From Kingella sp. (in: b-proteobacteria) (lineage in GTDB: Bacteria > Pseudomonadota > Gammaproteobacteria > Burkholderiales > Neisseriaceae): a DNA stretch of 64,000 bases. The stretch lies in assembly GCF_030527935.1 (NCBI RefSeq), contig NZ_JAUMZV010000003.1, positions 16,816 through 80,815 of the forward strand, written 5' to 3'. The notes beneath the pieces are model-generated. The model saw only the letters and a program-made list of their open reading frames with translations. It made no database searches and was not told where the DNA came from. Of the stretch, positions 25,440 through 34,239 are shown one piece after another (the stretch's first letter is position 1; the number at the start of each line of letters is the position of its first letter). A program made the position numbers and the translations under genes.

Positions 25440-26216
25440 ATGTCTGATAGCGACAAAAAAAGCCAAACAGGTCATCACTTTCTCGCCAAGCTGGGCAAAA
25501 CCCGCCTGCGGCCTGGCGGTCGCCGCGCAACCGATTGGCTGATTGAGCAAGCGCAATTCACGCCGCAAACGCAAGTGCTGGAAGTGGCGTGCAACATGGC
25601 AACCACCGCCATCGGCTTGGCGCAACGCTTTGGCTGCCATATTGAAGGCGTGGATTTGGATTTCAACGCGCTGGAAAAAGCCGAGCGCAACATCGCCGCC
25701 GCAGGCTTGGCGCAGCTTATCCATGTGCAGCACGCCAACGCCACCGCGCTACCGTTCCCTGACAACAGCTTTGACGTAGTCATCAACGAAGCCATGCTTA
25801 CCATGCTGCCCGTTGCCAACAAACAAGCCGCGATTGCCGAATATTTCCGCGTGTTGAAGCCCAACGGCGTGCTGCTCACGCACGATGTGGTGGTGAGCGA
25901 CACCGATAGCGAAGCGATTGTGGAACGCCTGCGCGACACGATTAAAGTGAAAGTTACCCCGCTCACCGAAAGCGGCTGGAAAGATTTGTTTCAGCAAGGC
26001 GGTTTTGCCGATTTGAAAACCCTGCGCGGCGGCATGACGCTGCTCTCGCCCGCTGGGCTAATCCACGATGAAGGCTTGCTGCGCACGTTTAAAATTATCC
26101 GCAACGCGCTCAAAGCGGAAAACCGCGAAACGTTTAAACGAATGTTCCGCACGTTTAACGACCCCGCGCGGAGTATGGGGTTTATTGCCGTTTGCAGTAA
26201 AAAGCCGCACGAGTAA
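25440..26216 (+). CDS. class I SAM-dependent methyltransferase (small-molecule type)
   Basis: A 258-aa protein with the methyltransferase fold: motif I VLEVACNMATTAIGLA (the usual Gly-rich loop is changed to ACNMATT), acidic motif II GVDLDFNALEKAE, DNSFDVVINEAMLTMLP and RVLKPNGVLLTHD. The Methyltransf_11-like core followed by a C-terminal cap is typical of enzymes acting on small molecules or lipids; the substrate cannot be named. A Shine-Dalgarno-like GGAGAGCATC precedes the ATG. Inverted DUS pairs lie on both sides, so it is probably transcribed alone. Confidence 0.8.
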   Translation: MSDSDKKSQTGHHFLAKLGKTRLRPGGRRATDWLIEQAQFTPQTQVLEVACNMATTAIGLAQRFGCHIEGVDLDFNALEKAERNIAAAGLAQLIHVQHANATALPFPDNSFDVVINEAMLTMLPVANKQAAIAEYFRVLKPNGVLLTHDVVVSDTDSEAIVERLRDTIKVKVTPLTESGWKDLFQQGGFADLKTLRGGMTLLSPAGLIHDEGLLRTFKIIRNALKAENRETFKRMFRTFNDPARSMGFIAVCSKKPHE

Positions 26217-26300
26217 ACCATAATAGGCAGCCTGAAAACAAATTCATGCTTTTCAGGCTGCCTAAACACTCTTTCAACTCCAACCAAAGGCAGCCTGAAA

Positions 26301-26909
26301 ATGACCCCCGCAGCAACCGAAAACAGCCTCATCATCGAATCCCTACCCTTTCCCCCCTTTCTGCCACCGCACGCCACCGTGATGCTGATGGGCACATTCC
26401 CGCCGCCCGCCGACAAGCGCAGCATGGCGTTTCACTATCCCAATTTTCAAAACGATATGTGGCGCGTGTACGGCATCGTGTTTTTTGACGACCCCAGCCA
26501 TTTTCAGGCTGCCTTGGGCAAACAATTTGATGCCGACAAAATCAAAGACTTCCTGTGGCAGCGCGGCATCGCCTCCTGCCCCACCGTGTTCAAAGCCATC
26601 CGCCAACACGGCAACGCCTCGGACGATTTTTTGCAGATAGTAGAAAGCGTGGACTTGCCCGCCATCCTTGCCCAGATGCCCAACGTGCGCCGCATCGGCA
26701 CCACAGGCGGCAAAGCCACTGAAGTGCTCATCGGCAAGCTGCCCAGCAAAACCAAGCTGCCCAAAACAGGCGAAACCATCGCCTACCCCTGCGGCGAGCG
26801 GCAGTTGCAACTCACCCGCCTGCCCTCCACCTCCCGCGCCTATCCGTTAAGCCTTGCCAAAAAAGCCGAAGCCTACCGGTGCTTTTTTCAGGCTGCGGGG
26901 TTGGTGTGA
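26301..26909 (+). CDS. uracil-DNA glycosylase superfamily protein (family 6/HDG-like)
   Basis: A 202-aa protein with the motif VMLMGTFPPPADKRSMAFHY followed by NFQNDMWRVYGIVFF, the layout of the UDG family 6/hypoxanthine-DNA glycosylase branch (GSFPS... with HP.N.FW). A role in excising deaminated bases is inferred. C-terminal LPSTSRAYPLSLAKKAEAY resembles the second UDG motif (LPSTS). The ATG abuts a DUS (AAAGGCAGCCTGAAAATG), whose leading AAAGG may act as the ribosome site. Another in-frame DUS gives FQAA. The exact substrate is uncertain. Confidence 0.75.
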   Translation: MTPAATENSLIIESLPFPPFLPPHATVMLMGTFPPPADKRSMAFHYPNFQNDMWRVYGIVFFDDPSHFQAALGKQFDADKIKDFLWQRGIASCPTVFKAIRQHGNASDDFLQIVESVDLPAILAQMPNVRRIGTTGGKATEVLIGKLPSKTKLPKTGETIAYPCGERQLQLTRLPSTSRAYPLSLAKKAEAYRCFFQAAGLV

Positions 26910-27033
26910 ACGTTCACCGTGTTATCGCGCGCCAAGCAAAGGCAGCCTGAAATACCGTTTTCAGGCTGCCCTTAATAAAAATTTACGTTACAATTCTAAC
27001 CTTTCATTCCCCAACCCAAGCAAAGGACGCACG

Positions 27034-28284
27034 ATGTACTCCAAAAGCCTCACCATCGCCAAATACGACCCCGAGTTGCAAGCGGCCATTGAAGCCGAAA
27101 ACCAACGCCAGCAAGACCACATTGAGCTGATTGCCTCCGAAAACTACGTCAGCTGCGCCGTTATGGAAGCGCAAGGCAGCCAGCTTACCAACAAATACGC
27201 CGAAGGCTACCCCAGCAAACGCTACTACGGCGGCTGCGAACACGTGGACGTAGCCGAGCAGCTTGCCATTGACCGCGTCAAAAAACTATTCGGCGCAGAA
27301 TACGCCAACGTGCAGCCGCATTCAGGCAGCCAAGCCAACCAAGCCGTTTACGCCAGCGTGCTCAAACCGGGCGACACCATACTCGGCATGAGCCTAGCGC
27401 ACGGCGGGCACTTAACCCACGGCGCAAGCGTAAACATTTCAGGCAAGCTCTACAACGCCATCACCTACGGCTTGGATGAAAACGAAGTGTTGGATTATGC
27501 CGAAGTAGAACGCCTTGCGCTGGAACACAAGCCCAAAATGATTGTGGCAGGCGCATCCGCCTACGCCCTGCAAATCGACTGGGCGCGTTTCCGCGAAATC
27601 GCCGACAAAGTAGGCGCGTATTTATTCGTGGACATGGCGCACTACGCAGGCTTGGTGGCAGGCGGCGAATACCCCAACCCCGTGCCCTTTGCCGATTTCG
27701 TTACCACCACCACGCACAAAACCCTGCGCGGCCCACGCGGCGGCGTAATCCTGTGCCGCGACAACACGCACGAAAAAGCCCTGAACTCCGCCATTTTCCC
27801 CAGCCTGCAAGGCGGGCCATTGATGCACGTCATCGCCGCCAAAGCCGTTGCCTTTAAAGAAGCGTTAGAACCCGAGTTCAAACAATACGCCAAACAAGTG
27901 AAAATCAACGCGCAAGCGATGGCAGAAGAATTGGTCAAACGCGGCTTGCGTATCGTGTCAGGTCGCACCGAAAGCCATGTTTTCTTGGTGGATTTGCGCC
28001 CCAAAAACATCACCGGCAAAGCGGCGGAAGAAGCTTTGGGCAAGGCGCACATCACCATCAACAAAAACGCCATCCCCAACGACCCCGAAAAACCCTTCGT
28101 AACCAGCGGCATCCGCGTGGGCGCAGCGGCGATTACCACACGCGGCTTCACCGAAGCCGATGCCCGCGAACTCGCCAACCTGCTGGCAAACGTGTTGGAC
28201 AACCCCAACGATGAAGCCAACTTGGCAGCAGTAGCCGAAAAAGCCAAAGCCTTGTGCACCAAAAATCCCGTTTACGGCGCGTGA
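27034..28284 (+). CDS. glyA: serine hydroxymethyltransferase
   Basis: PLP enzyme interconverting serine and glycine with tetrahydrofolate, the main source of one-carbon units. The 416-aa protein shows HIELIASENYVS near the N-terminus, AHYAGLVAGG, and the PLP-lysine motif TTTTHKTLRGPRGG. The ATG at 27034 (AAAGGACGCACG upstream) gives the standard N-terminus; the open frame extends to 26854 but that part overlaps the previous gene. It is followed by a DUS-pair terminator. Confidence 0.97.
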   Translation: MYSKSLTIAKYDPELQAAIEAENQRQQDHIELIASENYVSCAVMEAQGSQLTNKYAEGYPSKRYYGGCEHVDVAEQLAIDRVKKLFGAEYANVQPHSGSQANQAVYASVLKPGDTILGMSLAHGGHLTHGASVNISGKLYNAITYGLDENEVLDYAEVERLALEHKPKMIVAGASAYALQIDWARFREIADKVGAYLFVDMAHYAGLVAGGEYPNPVPFADFVTTTTHKTLRGPRGGVILCRDNTHEKALNSAIFPSLQGGPLMHVIAAKAVAFKEALEPEFKQYAKQVKINAQAMAEELVKRGLRIVSGRTESHVFLVDLRPKNITGKAAEEALGKAHITINKNAIPNDPEKPFVTSGIRVGAAAITTRGFTEADARELANLLANVLDNPNDEANLAAVAEKAKALCTKNPVYGA

Positions 28285-28303
28285 TTGACTTGCGCGGATA
28301 GAT

Positions 28304-28349
28304 AAAGGCAGCCTGAAAATGGGGGAATTCCGTTTTCAGGCTGCCTTTT
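28304..28349 (+). terminator. DUS-pair terminator after glyA
   Basis: AAAGGCAGCCTGAAAA (from 28304) pairs with TTTTCAGGCTGCC (from 28333) and ends in TTTT, 20 bp after the glyA stop and 18 bp before the next gene. Confidence 0.65.
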
Positions 28350-28366
28350 AATGGAGCAACAACCCA

Positions 28367-28843
28367 ATGTTTACAGCACAAAAAATCATTGAAACCGAAA
28401 TCTATCAAAACCTGCTAGCGCAACTGCAACAGCGCACGGGCATGGAAATATACCCCGAATACGAAACCGTGCTGGCGGCATTTGACACAGAATGCTTGGC
28501 ACACGCCCATTTAAGCGAAGATGATGTGATGCGCCTACTGGCAAGCGATGCCGAGCCGCTGCTCAATTTTGTCGCGCATTATTATGAAACCTTCCGCGAT
28601 GCGCCCGATGAACAAGAATACCCCGAGGGCTACGAACCCGACCCCGATGACGATGACGATGACGACAATATCGTTAATTTGGGGCAAGGCAAAAACACGC
28701 TGCTGCAAAATTTGATTGTGTATGCCCTGCTCAAACACCGCCCCGATGATTTGCTACCCTATCTCACCGCCATTCGTACGCCGTATGCGAAAAAATTTGC
28801 GCGGGAAGTGAAAGCCGTGTTGGCGGCGAGTGAGGCAGCCTGA
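28367..28843 (+). CDS. acidic hypothetical protein
   Basis: A 158-aa cytosolic protein with no recognised domain. The first half is helical (QKIIETEIYQNLLAQLQQRT). A strongly acidic low-complexity stretch (DPDDDDDDDN, ~residues 92-101) divides it from a helical C-terminal part (LLQNLIVYALLKHRPDDLLP). The reading frame ends just before a DUS. It is the first of four consecutive uncharacterised genes on this strand, separated by DUS hairpins. A weak GGAGCAAC precedes the ATG. Confidence 0.7.
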   Translation: MFTAQKIIETEIYQNLLAQLQQRTGMEIYPEYETVLAAFDTECLAHAHLSEDDVMRLLASDAEPLLNFVAHYYETFRDAPDEQEYPEGYEPDPDDDDDDDNIVNLGQGKNTLLQNLIVYALLKHRPDDLLPYLTAIRTPYAKKFAREVKAVLAASEAA

Positions 28844-28960
28844 AAACCCATTTCAGGCTGCCTACTCTTTACCCACCATTAATCCGTTTTTGTACAACCC
28901 CACTATACGTTGCCCCCGCAATCGCCTATAAAGCCGCCTTTTTCACCGAAAGGACAAACC

Positions 28961-29329
28961 ATGATTTCAAGCAAACACATCGCCATCATCAGCATCAGCA
29001 CCGCCCTGCTTTCAGGCTGCGCATCAGGCGATGGCTACCGCCACGCGCTAACAGGTTTAAGCAGCGCCCAATTCCATGCCAACCACCCCACAGGCGAAAT
29101 GCAGCAACACCACAGCCACCACCTAACCGAAGGCAGCAGCCACATGAACGAAACACGCCACGGCAGCGAGCATGGCAAAATGTTTGAACACGGCAACTCG
29201 CAAATAGGACAGCGCAGCCAGCAAATCAACCGCAACGAGCGCACCGAGCAACGCTTTGGCTACGAAGAGCGCTCATCGCAAAGCGGCAGCTCGTTCCGCA
29301 TCAAAACGCCCAGCCCTTGGCACAACTAA
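28961..29329 (+). CDS. small His/Gln-rich lipoprotein
   Basis: A 122-aa precursor with a signal sequence and lipobox (ISTALLSGC, Cys at residue ~21), so probably lipid-anchored. The mature part is hydrophilic, with His-rich MQQHHSHHLTEG and SEHGKMFEHG and a Gln/Arg/Ser-rich tail; metal binding is possible but unproven. ATG 28961 is chosen because AAAGGACAAACC precedes it and the signal peptide starts there. It is followed by a strong DUS-pair terminator. Confidence 0.75.
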   Translation: MISSKHIAIISISTALLSGCASGDGYRHALTGLSSAQFHANHPTGEMQQHHSHHLTEGSSHMNETRHGSEHGKMFEHGNSQIGQRSQQINRNERTEQRFGYEERSSQSGSSFRIKTPSPWHN

Positions 29330-29342
29330 ACCGCTATAATTC

Positions 29343-29406
29343 GGCAGCCTGAAAACGGAATAGCGCATCCGGCGCACCAACCGTTTTCAGGCTGCCTTTA
29401 TTTTTG
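29343..29406 (+). terminator. DUS-pair terminator after the lipoprotein gene
   Basis: GGCAGCCTGAAAACGG and CCGTTTTCAGGCTGCC form a 16-bp perfect stem followed by TTTATTTTTG, 13 bp after the stop codon. Confidence 0.75.
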
Positions 29407-29430
29407 TTTACCCCTTTCAGGAGCACCGCA

Positions 29431-29772
29431 ATGAGCGTTCAAAACCCGCAAATCCAATCCTATGACTTCCTGCGCGATATGTATAACGACGATTATTTCC
29501 CCATCGAATTGGTGGACAAAATCAAAGCCATCTTGCTTGATGCCTGCGCGCAAATTGAACAAAATCCCCCCGCCGATATGGACGCGCTCTACGCCATCAC
29601 CCACGCCGCAACCGAAAAAATCAACGAATTGGAAGACGAATTTGACGCCGCCGACAGCGAATTAGAAACCGTTGCCCGCGAATGCATCGCCGAAAATTTC
29701 GCCTTTATCGCGCAAACCTACGGCTTTGAAGGCGCAGACATTGAAGAGCTGATTGCCCCACGTGAGTGGTAA
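29431..29772 (+). CDS. DUF5713-like acidic protein
   Basis: A 113-aa acidic helical protein: YDFLRDMYNDDYFPIELVDK at the start, ITHAATEKINELEDEFD in the middle and GADIEELIAPREW at the end. I recognise this pattern as the DUF5713 family of unknown function, from memory rather than a search. ATG 29431 is chosen from the ribosome site AGGAGCACCGCA; the open frame begins at 29404. No signal or membrane segment. Confidence 0.72.
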   Translation: MSVQNPQIQSYDFLRDMYNDDYFPIELVDKIKAILLDACAQIEQNPPADMDALYAITHAATEKINELEDEFDAADSELETVARECIAENFAFIAQTYGFEGADIEELIAPREW

Positions 29773-30076
29773 ACCGCGCCAAAAACAACACGGCTCGCCG
29801 CACATCAAGGCAGCCTGAAAAAACCCAAACGGCACATTGTTGTTTTAATCAAACATCAGGCAGCCTGAAAACGTTAAAAAGCTATTTCAGGCTGCCTATT
29901 TTGTTAAAATTCGCACACGTTTATGGCACAGAAAATCAGCAAGCGCAGGCGGGTGGGCAAACTATCTCGCTCAAATATTCAAACCCGCGCTTGCCCCCAT
30001 TTTCAGGCTGCCTTAAACATTATTTTTTTGTTTGCTTTTCGTAAAATCACTTGACTTCGCTATTAGGAACATAATC

Positions 30077-30201
30077 GTGCCAACCAACCACCAACGCGCC
30101 GCACAAGCTATCCCGCTGATTACATCCCCTACCCCATCCGCGCCCAAATCACCCAAATCAATCCCAAGCTAGACGTCTTTTGGCAACAACACCTGCAAGA
30201 A
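30077..30201 (+). other. probable lost 5' end of the 553-codon gene (frameshift)
   Basis: After AGGAACATAATC a GTG at 30077 opens PTNHQRAAQA and then runs to a stop. The +1 frame from about 30108 reads YPADYIPYPIRAQ and ITQINPKLDVFWQQHLQE, straight into the gene starting at 30202, with no start codon of its own. A single missing base near 30108 would join them into a 595-aa protein. Either a real mutation or a sequencing error. Confidence 0.55.
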
Positions 30202-31863
30202 GTGTTCGCCACACTCTCCGCGCAAGACCAAACCAACGTAACCCAACAACTATTAAGCCGCATGGGCATCACATGGAACGCCGAAGCCAAAAAATTCAGC
30301 TTCCAAGACCCCGAAGCGCAAATTTTTGAACAATTCGTCGCCAGCATTCCCGCCAAGCTCAAAACCGTCAAAATTCTCGGCGTAAACATCCAAAACAGCA
30401 TGGAAAAGCTGCGTAACTTCGCCGAAGCCGTCAAAATCGCCGATTATCTGGAAAACATTTTGGAACAAATCGCCGAAGCCAACACCCGCGGCGATTTGGA
30501 ACAGCAAAAATGGAAGCAAAAGCTGCACAGCGCCTTTATCTACGCTGCTGCCGATGAAATCCGCCGCAAAAAAGAGCTTATCCTGCCCGAAAACGCGCGC
30601 AAGCTGCACACCAACGCGGTTAAAGTGTTCATCAACGAAGTTTATTTAAAACAACAACTGCTCGGCTTTTGGTTTAAAACCGTGCGCAACCGCCAGCTTG
30701 CCGAATCGCCCAGCCCGCTAATCAACGATTTTCTGCGCCAAGAGCAGCGCACCCGCCAGCTAGAAATCGTGCGCGCATCCAGCTATTGGTTTGTGGTCGC
30801 ACCCATGGTGGCATACGGCGCCAACCCGTTCACCATCCGCCGCTTTTTGCAGGAAGACAAACTCTATGGCGGCACATTGCTGCTCAACGGTACGGCGGTC
30901 AACAGCGCGCTGTTGCAAAACAATAATCCGCAAGTGGATGCCGCGTTTCGCAAGCAAATCGGCTTCATCATCACCATCAGCGGCAATGTGCGCCAAGTGA
31001 TTATTGATTTTATGGATGAGCTGGACGGCTTTCACGAAAACGTTTTGATTCCGCTGCTGTTTGCGCCGTTTGATGCTTCATCGGGCAGCATCAACAAAGA
31101 AGTGGCGCAACGGCTGTCGCAATACACCATTGAGCTTAAAGCGGGCATTTTGCAACGGTTTAGCGACATGATTCGCCGTCTGCCCAATTGCGAAGAAGAA
31201 TTTGATTATTTGTATGTGAGTATGCGCCAGCTATTTGCCAGCATCATCGGCGCATTCCAAGATTTCCAAACCCAGCCTGCGCTGCTGATGAATGCCCAAG
31301 CCGAAGAGCTGTTCGGGCAATTGGTTGCCTACGCCACTTTCTTGGAAAAACGCCGCGCCGATGTGTTCACCCAGTTGGAATGGAACGATGTGCAGCAAAA
31401 CAACGTCAAAATCCGCGCCTTCCCGCAATACGCATACGATGTTGCCCAAACGCATCTTAAAGAATACCGCAAGCGCCAAGCGGCGATTGAAGCACAGCAA
31501 AGATTGGTGGATAAACCCGAAGGTTTGATGGATAAGCTATTCAAACGCAAAGCCAAGCAAATTGAAAAATTGGACGAATTGAAGCTGGAACGCAATCGCC
31601 TGCTGTTCACCGCTTACGACAAGCTGGTGAAACTGCCTGATGAAGTTAAAGAGCAAGTGGTGCACATGGAGTTTGACACCCAAATCATCCACCGCAGCAA
31701 TAGCCGCAGCTATGCTTATCCCTGCGGCGAAAACGGCATTTCTGAGCTGCCGATTATTTTCAGGCTGCCTGAAAACCGCGCCGAGCTGGATTTAAACCAG
31801 CTAGCCGAGCAAATGGCGGCGCGTGAAATAGACGATGCGGATGATATGGATGATAACGAATAA
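30202..31863 (+). CDS. large hypothetical protein, start displaced by an upstream frameshift
   Basis: A 553-codon open frame from GTG 30202. The coding signal clearly continues upstream in the same frame to ~30110 without a start codon, so the annotated start is a fallback. The protein looks soluble and mostly helical, with charged helices (NSMEKLRNFAEAVKIADYLE, KLFKRKAKQIEKLDELKLER) and an acidic end (DDADDMDDNE). I recognise no domain. A DUS is in frame near the C-terminus (IFRLPEN). It lies upstream of a sodium-dependent transporter gene with a 98-bp gap. Confidence 0.7.
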   Translation: MFATLSAQDQTNVTQQLLSRMGITWNAEAKKFSFQDPEAQIFEQFVASIPAKLKTVKILGVNIQNSMEKLRNFAEAVKIADYLENILEQIAEANTRGDLEQQKWKQKLHSAFIYAAADEIRRKKELILPENARKLHTNAVKVFINEVYLKQQLLGFWFKTVRNRQLAESPSPLINDFLRQEQRTRQLEIVRASSYWFVVAPMVAYGANPFTIRRFLQEDKLYGGTLLLNGTAVNSALLQNNNPQVDAAFRKQIGFIITISGNVRQVIIDFMDELDGFHENVLIPLLFAPFDASSGSINKEVAQRLSQYTIELKAGILQRFSDMIRRLPNCEEEFDYLYVSMRQLFASIIGAFQDFQTQPALLMNAQAEELFGQLVAYATFLEKRRADVFTQLEWNDVQQNNVKIRAFPQYAYDVAQTHLKEYRKRQAAIEAQQRLVDKPEGLMDKLFKRKAKQIEKLDELKLERNRLLFTAYDKLVKLPDEVKEQVVHMEFDTQIIHRSNSRSYAYPCGENGISELPIIFRLPENRAELDLNQLAEQMAAREIDDADDMDDNE

Positions 31864-31961
31864 GCACGTTTTGTAAAAAATTGCTAAAATCGCGCCCACT
31901 TTCAGGCTGCCTTAAACGCTGAGGCAGCCTGAAAACGTTTTGACTACCACAAGGAAGCCCC

Positions 31962-33299
31962 ATGTCATCCCCATCCAACTGGACATCCAAAATCGGTTTC
32001 ATTCTCGCCGCCGCAGGTTCTGCCATCGGTTTAGGCGCAATCTGGAAATTCCCCTACACCGCAGGCACCAACGGCGGCGCGGTGTTTTTTCTGATTTTTC
32101 TGTTGTTTACCCTGCTCGTGGGCTTGCCCGTGCTGTTGTCTGAATTTTTTATCGGGCGCAAAACGGGCAAAAACCCTGTGAACGCGCTCAAAGAAATCGC
32201 GCCGCATCCCGCTTGGGCGTGGATTGGGCGCATGGGCATGGCGGCGTGTTTCGTGCTGCTGTCGTTTTACAGCGTAGTGGGCGGCTGGGTGTTCGCCTAC
32301 GTTTGGCACGCCATCAGCGGCGCGATTACACCTACCACCGATTTTGCCGCGCTGTTTGGCAGCACCATCAGCAATCCCGCGATGGTCTTGGGTTTTCAGG
32401 CTGCCTTTATGCTGGTAACCATTTGGGTGGTGCAAAATGGAGTATCGTCTGGCATTGAACGCGCTAATAAATACCTGATGCCCTTGTTATTTATCATGTT
32501 TTTGGTGTTAGCCGTGCGCTCGCTCACGCTGCCCAACGCGATGGTGGGCGTAAAATTTCTGCTGCAACCCGATTTCAGCGCAGTAACCCCCGCCACATGG
32601 CTCACCGCGCTGGGGCAAGCGTTTTTCGCGCTCAGCCTAGGCGTGTCCACCATGATGACTTACGCTTCGTATTTGGGTACCAAACAAGATTTGTTCCGCT
32701 CGGCAAACAGCATTATGTGGTTGAATATGCTGGTTTCTTTGCTGGCGGGCTTGGTGATTTTCCCCGCCGTGTTCGCGCTGGGCTTTAAGCCCGATGCCGG
32801 CCCCAGCTTGATTTTTATCGTGCTGCCCGCCGTGTTCCAAAAAATGCCGTTTGGCACGCTGCTGTTTGCCGTGTTTATGGTGCTGGTGGCGTTTGCCACG
32901 CTCACGTCCGCGTTTTCCATGCTGGAAACCGCCATCGCTTATTTTGTGCAAAAGCAGCCGCATTGCCGCCGCCGCATTTCGTGGATGGCGGGCGTGGCAA
33001 TTTTTATCGTAGGCATTCCTTCCGCGCTGTCGTTTGGCGCGCTGGCGGAGTTTAAAATCATCGGCAAAACAGTGTTTGATTTGTGGGATTATTTGATTAT
33101 GTCGTGGATTATGCCGCTCAGCTCGCTGGCGGTGTGCGTGCTGGTGGGCTGGGTGTTGAAGCGCGATGGCGTGTTGCAGCACATGATGCTCGGCAGCGAT
33201 TTTTCGCCCGTTATCGCCCGCATTTGGCACGCCGCCGTGCGCTATATTGCGCCGATTGCGATTTTGCTGGTGTTTGCGAATACGTTGGGGTGGATTTAG
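31962..33299 (+). CDS. sodium-dependent transporter, SNF/NSS family
   Basis: A 445-aa inner-membrane protein with about 11-12 hydrophobic segments. The NSS signature opens the protein: WTSKIGFILAAAGSAIGLGA then IWKFPYTAGTNGGAVF, the unwound helix 1 that binds Na+ and substrate in LeuT-type carriers. Likely imports an amino acid or similar amine with sodium; the substrate cannot be inferred. It is preceded by AAGGAAGCCCC and a DUS pair, and followed by another DUS pair. Confidence 0.9.
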   Translation: MSSPSNWTSKIGFILAAAGSAIGLGAIWKFPYTAGTNGGAVFFLIFLLFTLLVGLPVLLSEFFIGRKTGKNPVNALKEIAPHPAWAWIGRMGMAACFVLLSFYSVVGGWVFAYVWHAISGAITPTTDFAALFGSTISNPAMVLGFQAAFMLVTIWVVQNGVSSGIERANKYLMPLLFIMFLVLAVRSLTLPNAMVGVKFLLQPDFSAVTPATWLTALGQAFFALSLGVSTMMTYASYLGTKQDLFRSANSIMWLNMLVSLLAGLVIFPAVFALGFKPDAGPSLIFIVLPAVFQKMPFGTLLFAVFMVLVAFATLTSAFSMLETAIAYFVQKQPHCRRRISWMAGVAIFIVGIPSALSFGALAEFKIIGKTVFDLWDYLIMSWIMPLSSLAVCVLVGWVLKRDGVLQHMMLGSDFSPVIARIWHAAVRYIAPIAILLVFANTLGWI

Positions 33300-33370
33300 G
33301 TTGGATTTAGGTTTCAGGCTGCCTTGGGTGATTTAAGGCAGCCTGAAACCTATCATCAAACAGAACAATC

Positions 33371-33400
33371 GTAGGGTGTGCAGCTTTGCTGCGCACACTG
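33371..33400. repeat. short palindrome (GTAGGGTGTGCAG...), copy 1
   Basis: GTAGGGTGTGCAGCTTTGCT followed by GCGCACACTG forms a hairpin. A second copy is at 57942-57970. It sits in the spacer downstream of the SNF transporter, with several DUS copies. Confidence 0.6.
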
Positions 33401-33567
33401 TTTAAGGCAGCCTGAAACTCAATCCACTCAACAAAAATACCCAACACTCCCTACCCGTTCCATATTTTCAGGCTGCCTTAACCCCCAAGGCAGCCTGAAA
33501 CCTTTGCACCCCCCTTCACAAAACATTACAATCCCCCATCCCACCATCCTGCAAACCTCCAACCGCC

Positions 33568-34239
33568 GTGCAACAAATCGCCTTTGATTTCAACGACCCC
33601 GCCTACCCCCGCTTTGACAAACTGCTCGGCACAGCCAACGCCGAGCTTATCTACATCCTGCAACAAGAACACGACCAATTTCTCTACATCTGGGGCGAAC
33701 AAGGCTCAGGCAAAAGCCACATCCTGCAAGCATGGGTGGGGCAAGCCCTGCAAAAGCAGCACACCGCCGTGTACATCGACGCAAGCACCACCACGCTCGC
33801 CGACACCGCCGCCCAAGCCGATTTTGTCGCCATAGACCAAATAGAAAAACTAGGCGATGCCGAGCAAGCCACCTTGTTCTACATCTTCAACCACTTTCGC
33901 AACAGCAAACGCGGGCATCTCTTGCTCTCCGCCGACACCCCGCCCAGCAAACTGCAACTGCGCGAAGATTTGCGCACCCGCATGGCATACTGCCTTGCCT
34001 ACGAAGTCAAATCGCTCAGCCGCGAAGAAAAAATCACCGCGCTCACCAATATGGCAAAAACCCGCCAGCTCAACATAGACTCCAGCATCTACCCCTACCT
34101 GCTAGACCATTGGCGGCAAGACCTAGGCAGTCTCATCACCCTATTCAACGACCTTGCCAACTACTCCATCAGCCAAGGCAAGCCCATCACCCCCACCCTG
34201 CTGCGCCGCCTGCTCAAACAACAGAAAGACAAACCATGA
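33568..34239 (+). CDS. hda: DnaA-homologous regulator Hda
   Basis: A 223-aa AAA+ protein related to DnaA domain III. Walker A is WGEQGSGKSHILQA, Walker B region ADFVAIDQIEKLG, sensor-like LLSADTPPSKLQLREDLRTR, and a helical lid ends it. With the DNA-loaded beta clamp, Hda stimulates ATP hydrolysis by DnaA and so limits re-initiation. The N-terminus MQQIAFDF fits a clamp-binding Q-x-x-hydrophobic-x-F motif. The start is GTG at 33568, placing that motif at the extreme N-terminus as in E. coli Hda. The stop overlaps the next gene by 4 bp. Confidence 0.88.
   Translation: MQQIAFDFNDPAYPRFDKLLGTANAELIYILQQEHDQFLYIWGEQGSGKSHILQAWVGQALQKQHTAVYIDASTTTLADTAAQADFVAIDQIEKLGDAEQATLFYIFNHFRNSKRGHLLLSADTPPSKLQLREDLRTRMAYCLAYEVKSLSREEKITALTNMAKTRQLNIDSSIYPYLLDHWRQDLGSLITLFNDLANYSISQGKPITPTLLRRLLKQQKDKP

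Noticed and set aside
26854..27033. Longer GlyA start at 26854
   Set aside because: It overlaps the previous gene and lacks similarity to SHMT; ATG 27034 has a good ribosome site and the standard N-terminus.
29923..30054. 43-codon basic frame starting MAQKISKRRRVGKL
   Set aside because: No ribosome site, reads through a DUS, and shows no resemblance to a known small protein; treated as spacer.
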